Assembly (NCBI GenBank): GCA_021613335.1
Contig: JAJTWR010000404.1
Coordinates: 22,501 to 86,500, forward strand
DNA length: 64,000 nucleotides
Origin: Whitmania pigra
Lineage: Eukaryota > Annelida > Clitellata > Hirudinida > Haemopidae
Reading direction: 5' to 3'
The position numbers and the translations under genes are program-made. The notes under the pieces were generated by a model. The model searched no databases and was not told where the DNA came from. It saw only the letters and a program-made list of their open reading frames with translations. Each line of letters begins with the position of its first letter. Position 1 is the stretch's first letter. This document shows, piece by piece, positions 54,773 through 64,000 of this stretch.

Positions 54773-55639
54773 TTGATTTAATATAATCTAAAGAATATAA
54801 TAATAATAACAATTAATTTCTGGACATATCCAGCTTAAAATTACATTGTTTAAACACCTGGATGTCTAATGGATTTCAATATAATTTGATTATTATTATT
54901 ATTATTGTTATTATTAATCCAATTATTAACATTTACATTTATTATTATTGTTATAAGTGCAATTTTTGTTAATACTTTAAAAACACCTTCGATAGTGTAT
55001 AATTTTAACAGTAAACATGCTCAACGAAAAACTGTCAGTGAATGTCGACCTATCTCTTTATTTTTTGAATCCCTTCGCGTGTTGAAATGATCTGACAATA
55101 TTTAGAAAAAATCTAGAAATCCAAACATAAAAAAAAAGATATCTCTCAAATACCATCATTTTATATAACCGCCGTTTGTTAATCAGGTTGCGGCTGAACA
55201 GGCCATTCAAACATATTTAAGTCTGATTCACTAAACCAAGGTGTTTTTCAATTGATTTATTAAAATTGTGGAGTCTATATATAATAATTGTTATTTATTT
55301 ATTTGTTTAAATAGATAATAATTTGTTATTAATTATCATTAATATCAATATTTTTGTTATTATTATTTTTACGTTTTGTTGTTATTGAATTACTTTTAAC
55401 TTTTTGAAATGTTTCTAACGAATTTTTTAAAATTTTGATCAAGACAAAATATAAGTTATAACTCCTTTTAAAATGATGCATTTATAGTCATAGGACAAAT
55501 AAACATATTTATTGTTTGAAATTAATGTTGTACCATTCAATATAAAATTAATATGGCATGATTTATCATTGAATTAATATAATTTAGTTTAATAACAATT
55601 AACAACATCTAGTCTTTATAATAATAATAAAATATTAAA

Positions 55640-55672
55640 GGCATTCACGCAACCCACTCGACTAACCTGCAT
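55640..55672 (-). mobile_element. SINE head fragment
   Basis: Minus-strand GCAGGTTAGTCGAGTGGGTT includes an A-box-like TTAGTCGAGTGG, close to the SINE at 8411. No B-box is seen. Confidence 0.35.
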
Positions 55673-56277
55673 TGATTGTGTAAATACAGTGCACTGAATT
55701 GTATGTTATTTTTTGTAATCGTGTGTCTAAGACTCTTGCATGTAAATATGTCTAATGTCTTTATTTCTTGTCGTTGCTTGTAAACCTATGTAAAATTAAT
55801 AGACGGAAATGCTATAAATAGTTGTAGGAAGTTGTAGGAAAATGTGGTCATTGAAGTGAAGAAAAGCCTCGCGATATGAGAACTAATGGAATTTATTATT
55901 TTTATTCTATTTGTTTTACATTATTTTAATTTTATAATATTATTATTATTATTGTCATTATATAATTGTTGCAGCCTTGCATCTTAATAATAATAATTGA
56001 TTTAATAATTTTTATTGAATAAAATTCAGTTTATGGAAAACACATTGGCTATGCCAACGATAAGAGATTAAGTATTTAAAGTCGCAGAGTTTATTTTTTG
56101 AATCCTTTTGCATATTGAAATTTGGTGGATTGTGACCATGGTCATCATTATTACTATTGTCTTATTATTTATTATTAATGGTATTGTTACTATTATTCTG
56201 ACGATATTTTTAAATACCAAAATAAAATGAAAGATTTCTCCCAAATACCATCCTCGATCATTTTACATAATACAGTT

Positions 56278-56382
56278 GAGCCTCAACGGACTCCTACAAA
56301 TAACCATAATAGAAAAAAGTTGCGGCTGAACAGGCCATTCTAACATATTTACGTCTGATTCACCAAACCAAGGTGTTTTTCA
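56278..56382 (-). repeat. Hairpin-module repeat, copy 21 (minus)
   Basis: Minus strand: AAAAACACCTTGGTTTGGTG, AATCAGACGTAAATATGTTA, GAATGGCCTGTTC, hairpin GAGTC-CGTTGA-GGCTC at 56278-56293. Further copies: box only at 55190-55254, and 56940-56975, 57687-57785. Confidence 0.75.
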
Positions 56383-58535
56383 TTTGATTTATTATAATTC
56401 AGTCGTTTTTATGTAATAAATGTTATTTGTTTATTTATTTAAATAGATAATAATAAATTATTCGTTATTAATTATCATTTATAGTAATAATTTTGTTATT
56501 AATATTTTTATGTTTTGTTGTTATTAAATTACTTTTAACTTGAATTAATAATTATATTTTTAAGATTTGTTGATGCTAACATTAATTTCAAATAACAACA
56601 ATTAACATTTGTGTTTTTCCTTAAGACTTGGCCCTTTGGGTTTATTTGAATTTATTTACTTTCGCTTTTTGTTTTTTCTGCATATATAACGGCTTGTTTG
56701 ATTATTTGATTGATTCAATAAACTTATAAACAAACAAAAAAATGATGATTATAATGATTAACAACTTAAAAATAAAACTGACCAACTGTTATATTTTTTA
56801 TGTCCAATCATAAAATAAAACATTTCGCCCAAAAATCAATCTTGATCACGTTGTTTAGTTAAACCTCAAATGGTTCCAAAAAAACCTCATGAAATATTCT
56901 TATAAATAGCAGCTGGACAGGTCGAGTGGATTTATTTACTTCCAATTCATGTTACCAAGGTGTTTTTCAATTGATTTAATATTGTAATTGTTTATTTTTA
57001 TATAATTAAATAAATAATAATTTGTTATTTGTTATTAATCATCATAAATAATGTACCATTATTATTATTATTATTATTATTATTAATACTAATATTATTG
57101 TTATGTTCTTGTTTTAATTGTTTCAATCATTGTAAGAAAACCAAAAACCAGAAAACCTGACCCTAATAATAATAATAATATATAAAATATAATATTACAG
57201 AATAATAACTAATTGACAATATTTTTAAAATCCGAACGTGGAACAAAACATTTCTCCTAAATACTAGTTTAATTTTGAACGCATCGTTACACAGAAATAA
57301 ATGTGAATTTATCATATTAATATTATTAATAATATTAGTAATAAAATTTCATAATAATATTAGTATTCATCAGCATCATCGAAGGAAGAGGCTTCAAAAA
57401 CAGTTAAAGTTTAGATCAATTTAGCTTAAGATACACGAATATGCTAGGCCCTTTGGTTTATTTGAATTTATTTGCCTTCGCTTTCTGTTTTTTCTGTATA
57501 TATAACGGCTTGTTTGTTTAATTATTCAATAAACTGATAAATAAAAAAACAAAAAAATATTCGATGATAATAACATTAATAATGTTAAACTTTAAAAAAT
57601 TAACTGATCAACTGTTATTTTTTTTTACGTCCAATCATAAAATAAAACATTTCGCCGAAACATCAATTCTTGATCACGTTTTGTAGTTGAACCTCAAAAA
57701 AAGGGCTCAAAAAACAAACTAAAATTGTTACAGGCCGTTCTTATATACTAATGTCTCATTCTCTAAACCAAGCTGTTTTTCATTGGATTTATTATTATAA
57801 TTATAATCAGAACAATTATTTATTTTCTGGACATTACCTGGATAAAACCACATTGTTTAAACATATGGTTGTGAATTGGATCTCAATATAATTTAACTAT
57901 TTGGCATTTTTGAGTAACAAAATTGCAATATTTGTTATTCGTTAATAATTTTTATTATTAGTTTTTAATGATGTTGAAATTGAATTATTGATTATATCTT
58001 ACGATTTGTGAACACTGAAATAAATGTTTAAATAATTAATGAATTTCCTCAATTAGCGAAAGAACTTTAAAAAACTGATTATATTTTTAAATTCAAAATT
58101 AACCCAATTAATATACTAAACCATTTAATTTCAATTATCTATTTAAATTATAAATTTCTTTTGGAACTTTCAAAAACACCTCAGCTGGGCACTACGTCAT
58201 AACAGCCCGGAGACAAAATAGCCAGGTGATAAAACAGCCCCGTAAAAATACCCCCGTAACGTTTTACATTTTACATTTTGTCGACGAACCCCAGCGGGTC
58301 CCAAAAAATCTTTAATGATTGCGAAACTGAAAATAAACTGCGCCTCCCAATCCCAACATGCCTTTATTTTCGTCTCATTCAGTAGTCCAATGTGTATTCC
58401 AAGTTACTTTTATTGATTAAATTCTACTTATGAGAAGAGCATGTAGTATTTTAATATATGCTATTATAAATAACTTTAATATTATTATTATTATTATTTT
58501 TTATTTTATTTTATTTTTTTTATTATCATTATTTA

Positions 58536-58566
<31 letters not shown>

Positions 58567-58637
58567 GATATAATAAACCATTTAATTTCATTTATCAATT
58601 TAAATTAAGCGCATAATAAATTCCTTTTGGAACTTTT

Positions 58638-58749
58638 CAAAAACACCTCTGCTAAGAGAACGGCGCCCCGTTAAATATTTAAGTCAAATGTACGCGGTTT
58701 ATGAAGAAATAATACATTGATATTTTGGATGGTCTTATTTTCAGGACCA
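58638..58749 (+). repeat. Hairpin-module repeat, copy 22
   Basis: CAAAAACACCTCTGCTAAGA, CGTTAAATATTTAAGTC, GATATTTTGGA, hairpin TGGTC/GACCA at 58730-58749. Confidence 0.8.
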
Positions 58750-59262
58750 TTTAAACAGAATTTCTGTCATGAAATTAGAATATTTATACGAGAATTTATA
58801 AACAGAATAAATCTAATAATTAAAAAATTGATTTTTTTTTTAATTTTTGAAATATTTTATTATTTAATGGGGCGGCATTCAATTTAGCGGGTAACAATGG
58901 GCCACAATATGTTGACAAAAAATTTTTATATTTTGTTTCTGCTGCCTCCTACTGATGGTATCTTACGAAACACATTCAAAATATCGAATTAAAAAAATTT
59001 GAAATATTTTTTTCGGTTAAATTACTAAAATTTCGAAATTTAATTTAATTTTTCCATACCCAGATGTGACGCTTGACTTTATATGTATTATATATTATAC
59101 ACAGACTAGATGGTGTTAAAAATATATTAAGTTATGTTATATTCATTCTATAATAAAGCATGTTATGTGCCAATAAATTTATATTAACTCCTTCGTTATT
59201 GCATCGATATAACAATGCACATTTTCAATTATTCAATACCACAATTGATCAGTTTCTTTAGT

Positions 59263-59380
59263 TGAGCCTCAAAGGGCTAAAAAATAAACATATTATGATG
59301 TTTTCGTTAAATTTCGCAGCTAGACAGGCCGAGTGGATTTATTTATGTCAAATTTCCTAAACCAAGGTGTTTTTCATTTA
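59263..59380 (-). repeat. Hairpin-module repeat, copy 23 (minus)
   Basis: Hairpin AGCC-CTTTGA-GGCT in the minus sense near 59264-59279, box AAAAACACCTTGGTTTAGG near 59359-59377. Confidence 0.65.
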
Positions 59381-59771
59381 ACGGCCATTGATGCCGAATA
59401 CCAGTGTTAAATGTTTAATTAATTAAATTTTCATTAAATAATAAAATTTTCCCAAAGAAATCAGTTATATCATGACCCTCCAATCTTAGCCTGCAATTAT
59501 TATAATATGTATATTATTATAAACACTAGATTTTGTTAATTATATTGTAATAATAATACAATTTAGTCAACAACAAATAACTTTGTATATTAATTTTAAA
59601 ATTATTATTATTATTATTGTTGTTGTTGTGTTTGTTGTTATTTATGAATATAATATTTATATCATTAGCGGTATTATTATTATTATTGTTATTATTACTA
59701 TTATTATTGATTTTTTTTAAACCAGCCTTAAAGAAGAACGTTTCCTCTATCGGACTGACCCTAAAAGTCGC

Positions 59772-60006
59772 TGTTGGGTCTTTGAAACAATAACCAGTTG
59801 AACAGAAAACTTTATTGGCGGTCAAATATTCAGGAACAGAAACTAGAACTAAATATCGCTAATGGCCAGTACGTAATATAACCAACTCGCAATCCCTATC
59901 GTATAACAACCGTATCACTCCGTAAACTTGTAGGACTCGAACCAAACTCTAAAACTCCCTCGCTCCCGAGGTCTGTTCTTTTTATACCCGAAATGACGTC
60001 ACAACA
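59772..60006 (-). mobile_element. Solo LTR, 235 bp, minus strand
   Basis: Read on the minus strand it starts TGTTG and ends CAACA, a perfect 5-base terminal inverted repeat of the TG...CA type. Inside, in the right order, are a palindromic TGACGTCA (59994-60001), a TATAAAAAG box (59978-59986), and an AATAAA signal (59811-59816), the U3-R-U5 order of a long terminal repeat. Flanking bases GTCGC and GTCAC resemble a 5-base target duplication with one change. No internal retrotransposon sequence is beside it, so it is a solo LTR left by recombination. The 59526-59825 frame overlaps it and is not a gene. Confidence 0.65.
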
Positions 60007-60228
60007 GTCACTATATATAAAATCATAAGCTATAGAATATTTAATGTAATATTTTGATTATTAAATTAATATTTTGTGAATTTTTGTTATTTGCACTATT
60101 AAGCTTTAATTGTTAATTTTGTTTATAGTTGTACTTTATTTATATAATTTTTATTTATATTTAAATCCCAACATAAAACAAAATATTTCTCCAAAATACC
60201 ATCCTTGATCATTTTACATATTATAGTT

Positions 60229-60340
60229 GAGCCTCAACGGACTCCAAAAAAATATCCCCAATAAAAATGAGCATGCGGCTGAACAGGCCATTCTAACATA
60301 TTTACTAAGCCTGATTCACCTAGCCAAGGTGTTTTTCAAT
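60229..60340 (-). repeat. Hairpin-module repeat, copy 24 (minus)
   Basis: Minus strand: TTGAAAAACACCTTGGCTAG, AATCAGGCTTAGTAAATAT, GAATGGCCTGTTCAGC, ATTTTTTTGGAGTC, hairpin GAGTC-CGTTGA-GGCTC (60229-60244). Confidence 0.75.
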
Positions 60341-60956
60341 TGATTTATTATAATTGTGGCGTTTTTATATAATAATTGATATTTATTTATTTAAAAAGAT
60401 AATAAATTGTTAGTCGTTAGTATTCGGTATTCATTAATAGTAATATTTTTGTTATTTTTATTTTTATATTTGTTGTTATTCAATTACTTTTAACTTGAAT
60501 TAATAATTATATTTTTAAAGATTGTTGATGTTGACATTAATTTTCAAATAACAACAATTAACATTTGTGTTCTTCCTTAAGGCTTGGCCCTTTGGTTTTA
60601 TTTGAATTTATTTGCCTTTGCTATTTGTTTATTCTGTATATATAACGGCTTGTTTGCTTATTTGATTCAATATATTCATAATAAAAAATATTTAAAGATA
60701 ACAGTTGGTCAGTTGATTTTTTAATATTATTATTATAAAAACTAGATCTTGTTAATTTTTATTAAACTAAATTATATTAATTCTATGATAAACCACGCCA
60801 TAATAATTTTATATTGAATGGTATAACATTAATTTCAACCAATTGCATCAATATGTTTATTTTTTAGTCCCACGACTGTTGAATCATAATTCTAAAAAGA
60901 GTAATAACTTAAATTTTATCTTGAGCAAAATTTTAAAAAATTCTTTAGTAACTTAT

Positions 60957-61076
60957 AAAAACACCACCTCTAAAAGAGCAGCGAATCGTTAAATATTTTA
61001 GTCACGTTCTTTTTTGCATCGCTGACTGCTAATGATTCAGAATCATTTTTTTGGATGGTTTTATTTTAAAGGATCA
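60957..61076 (+). repeat. Hairpin-module repeat, copy 25
   Basis: AAAAACACCACCTCTAAAAG, CGTTAAATATTTTAGTC, CATTTTTTTGGA, hairpin TGGTT/GATCA at 61056-61076 with G-T pairing. Confidence 0.7.
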
Positions 61077-61326
61077 AAAATATTTCAACGGAAACTGTTG
61101 CTGTTGCAATTGGGTGATGATGATGGTTTTCATAATTGCCATAAAAATATTTTTTTAAAACTGCTACTAGTTTCTTATGACATCTCTCTCAATGTGTTTT
61201 AGCGCCGTTCGCATATGCTTTGCAGTGTAAGAATGGGTTATGGTTTAAAAAAAAATTTTTAATTTAAAGTCAATTATAAGACAATAAGAAGTTTTGCCTA
61301 TTGCTTGACATTCACAAAAATAAAAA

Positions 61327-61436
61327 AAAACACCTCTGCTTTTTGTAACATTACAACAATAAAGCATTTTATAAGCACATGATGTCAACGGGATGATAAC
61401 ATGAGACAAGTATGTTTGGAAGGCCTTAAGAGGTCC
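61327..61436 (+). repeat. Hairpin-module repeat, copy 26 (TGGTAACG-type)
   Basis: AAAACACCTCTGCTTTTTG, TAACATTACAACAATAAAGC, ATGTTTGGAA, hairpin GGCCTTAAGAGGTCC at 61422-61436. Confidence 0.7.
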
Positions 61437-61750
61437 AGTTGGTGGAATATGAATCATGGTTGGTCGGCCACGGGTATGGTTGTCCCCGGGGTAGCTTAAT
61501 GTTAAATAATAATAATAACAAATAACAAAATACTATTTACTTGATTATATTTTTTTTGGTCTACGAGTTTATTAAATCATATAAACAAAAAAGCCGTTAT
61601 GTATATATATAAATCAAAAAACGATAGTAAATAATTTCAAATAAACCCAATCACTCTGAACGTGATTTTACCCATCACTGATAATAAGCCATTTTATTTC
61701 AGTTATCAATTTAAATTGAGCTCATAATAAAATTCTTTTGGAACTTTTCT

Positions 61751-61859
61751 AAAACACCTGGGATTTGCGCGCCGTTAAATGCACGTCTTTCATCCAGAAC
61801 TTTCAAATTATCTGTGGCTAATATTTCGATATTTTGGATGGTCTTATTTTGCAAGACCA
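61751..61859 (+). repeat. Hairpin-module repeat, copy 27 (seven-pair stem)
   Basis: AAAACACCTGGGATTTG, CGTTAAATG, GATATTTTGGA, hairpin TGGTCTT-ATTTTGC-AAGACCA at 61839-61859. Confidence 0.75.
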
Positions 61860-62539
61860 AAGATATTTAAACAGAATCTCCATGATGAAATTTGAACATT
61901 TTTAGAATTAGAATATGTTGAAAAAGATGTTTATATATTTATTTTACTGCCTCCTACTGATGATATCTTACGAAAAACACATCTTCTGTTGTTGCAGATG
62001 TTCTCATAAAATACTCGTTTGAAAACTTCTTTTTTAAACAGCCAGTTATTCTAAGTTATTAATATTAATATTAATTTAAGCAATCAGAAATAATTATCTA
62101 CTTTATTTAATTAATATTGTCAAATTGTGAAATGACATAGAAAATGCAAAATGTTCTGCACGGATGAAAGTAGAATGTTTTTGAGAGAATTTATAAACAG
62201 CACTGAAAATATCGAATTAAAATTTGATTTTGTATTCGGTAAAATTACTAAAATTTTGAAATTTAATTTAATTTTGCCACACCCAGATGTGACGCTTGAC
62301 TTTATATGTATTATATATTATACACAGACTAGATGATGTTAAATTTATATTAAATTATGTTATATTAATTCTTTTATATAGCATGTGATATTAATTTTAT
62401 ATTTGATAATATGATATTAATTTTAACCAATTGCATCAATATGTTAATTTTTCCTATGATTATTAATGCATCATTATGAGAGAGGAAAAATTTTAATTTT
62501 ATCTTAAAATTTTAAAAAGAAAATCAATTGGAACTTTTC

Positions 62540-62650
62540 AAAAACACCTCAGCTAAGAGAGCAGCGGATAGTTAAATATTTAAGTCAAACATGAATGACT
62601 TAGCAATAACGTGTGCATGTAACTTTGGATGGTCTGTTTTTGCAGGACCA
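62540..62650 (+). repeat. Hairpin-module repeat, copy 28
   Basis: AAAAACACCTCAGCTAAGAG, AGTTAAATATTTAAGTC, ACTTTGGA, hairpin TGGTC/GACCA at 62630-62650. Confidence 0.75.
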
Positions 62651-62797
62651 AAAGGATTTCAAATGAAAGTGTCAACAGCCCTTGGGTGATGATACGGGGT
62701 TTTTGTTATCTTCAATTTGTTATGTGTTATATTATTCAAATCACCTCATAAAACAAATCGATTTGCCCAATCAACACACTTGATACTTTGTATAGTT

Positions 62798-62813
62798 GAG
62801 CCTTAATGGGCTC
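62798..62813 (-). repeat. Hairpin-module 3' half, copy 29 (minus)
   Basis: Minus sense TTTTTTTGGAGCCC, then ATTAA and GGCTC; arms GAGCC and GGCTC. The AAAACACC box is not found at the usual distance. Confidence 0.5.
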
Positions 62814-62901
62814 CAAAAAAACTTAAAAACAAATATTTATTTTACGCATGAACAAGCCGAGTTCCGACAGATCGGTCATAACACGATTTGGTAAATTTTC
62901 A

Positions 62902-63019
62902 GAAACACCTCTGCTAAGAAAACAGTCTATCGTTAAATATTTAAGTCAATTTTTCGTATTTTGTAGCGCACCTATTCTTAAACAGACTTTTTTTTAGATG
63001 ATCTTATTTTGTAGGATCA
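62902..63019 (+). repeat. Hairpin-module repeat, copy 30 (compensated stem)
   Basis: AGAAACACCTCTGCTAAG, CGTTAAATATTTAAGTC, CTTTTTTTTAGA, hairpin TGATC/GATCA at 62999-63019. Compared with the usual TGGTC/GACCA, the G-C pair has become an A-T pair with both arms changed. Confidence 0.75.
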
Positions 63020-63179
63020 ACAGCACTTCAACAGAAATTGTTTACTTGGGCACTTAGGTGTACGTGATGATTATCATAACTGCCACGAAAACAAAATTAT
63101 TCTTTCTTTTAAATTGATGCTCGTTTCTGGCGACAATTGTCATAATGTGTTTTAGGGCCAAGTGTATGTTACTGTGTAA

Positions 63180-63250
63180 CAATGCCACGTGATTCTCCGA
63201 GATTTTCATTTTTGTTATCGATGCCAACCTTGAATAGAAAGTAAAAAAAA
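63180..63250 (+). repeat. Short dispersed repeat, second copy
   Basis: Counterpart of 51035-51112 (GCCACGTGATTCTCC, TTCATTTTTGTTATCGATG, CCAACCTTGAATAGAAAGTA). Confidence 0.8.
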
Positions 63251-63372
63251 ATGGGATCCTCAGAAGCCAATTTGAATATATAACTAGCAGTTAGTATCAA
63301 TAATTGTTTTAAAAATTGATACATGCAGAGTAACATTTAAATAATACGTAATTATGTATGATCACAAAAGCT

Positions 63373-63545
63373 GAAGCGTCAGTACTTTTACTTTTTACTT
63401 TTAAAGTAACTTTTAAACGCTGTAAAGTTAAAGTTTTACTTTTATTTAAGAGTATCTTTGAACAGATACTTTTACTTTTACTTGAGTAAACTTTTGAGAT
63501 AGTTGTTGTACTTTTACTTAATTGCTGAATTACGGTACTTTTTTT
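63373..63545. mobile_element. ACTTTTACTT-rich transposon fragment
   Basis: Repeated GTACTTTTACTTT, AAGTAACTTTTAAACG, and CTTTTACTTGAGTAAAC. This kind of sequence occurs in non-autonomous DNA transposons of many animals; the superfamily cannot be settled from this fragment. Confidence 0.4.
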
Positions 63546-64000
63546 TACAACAGATTGCTATTATTATTTTAATAATTCCGAATCATTAAAAGAAAATACA
63601 AAAACGTGGTGGAAGCCCATCACTCATGATTAGCCGCAAAGACTCATAGAAGTAGAATATCTGAATAGGCCATTGCATATTACGCAACATTTTATCCACA
63701 TGCAATCCTTATTTTTTTTTTTTTTTTGTTATTAAACCCAAACGGGTCTCATAGAAATTCTCGGTGTATTGTTCTGATGATTCTGCGCCTCCCAATTCCA
63801 ACCTGCAATTATTTTCGTCTCATTCACTAGTCTGACGTGTTTTCGAAATTATTTTTAATAATTTTTATAACTAATTGACAATATTTTATAAATCCGAATG
63901 TAAAACAAAATATTTCTCCCTTCTTCCTTTATTGATTAAATTCAAATCAGTTGCCTAGTTACAGGTCGAGAGAGAATTTTGAAAAAACTAATTGACAATA

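Overview
The window is AT-rich DNA from an animal. One gene with 16 visible exons lies on the plus strand among long introns, with thousands of bases of trinucleotide and tetranucleotide microsatellites and many degraded transposable elements. The metazoan assignment follows from the receptor family, the intron-exon structure, the LINE and SINE types and a short (CCCTAA)-like tract. The style (huge AAT and ATC arrays, about one third GC) suggests a lophotrochozoan invertebrate such as an annelid or mollusc. That last step is inference and not secure.

The main gene (19550-50253, plus) encodes an AMPA-type ionotropic glutamate receptor subunit. I joined 16 exons with consistent phases: most of the amino-terminal domain, both halves of the ligand-binding domain, M1, pore loop, M3, M4, and a short cytoplasmic tail ending in a class I PDZ-type tripeptide, followed by an AATAAA signal at 50424. 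The 5' exons (start codon, signal peptide, roughly the first 100 residues) are not found and probably lie upstream of the window. The Q/R site of the pore is a genomic Arg codon (AGA), so no RNA editing is needed. Several splice sites lie inside or directly beside microsatellites, and one acceptor sits 13 bases after the AAT tail of a LINE.

Layout: 1-9600 holds microsatellites, a promoter-like cluster near 2.0 kb, a weak minus-strand exon candidate, repeat copies and a tRNA-derived SINE. 9.9-18.2 kb is an array of related repeats. 19.5-50.4 kb is the receptor gene, whose introns hold microsatellites, minisatellites, a duplicated block at 28.5-31.2 kb, a LINE endonuclease fragment at 42.3 kb and a possible nested promoter and ORF at 41.1-41.8 kb. 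50.5-64 kb is almost wholly mobile-element debris: a reverse transcriptase fragment, a hAT-like end, a LINE 3' end, a solo LTR and many dispersed repeats.

The most unusual signal is a module of about 90-160 bases seen in about 30 copies on both strands, most near 110. It has an AAAACACCT box, an AT-rich core, a T-run ending in TTGG or TTGA, and then a small hairpin. The hairpin arms differ between copies but stay paired. This looks like selection or descent on a folded RNA, or a foldback DNA end, and resembles the Sm-site plus 3' stem layout of small nuclear RNAs. It could be the undescribed system in this window. All positions and folds were read by eye; no search or folding program was run.
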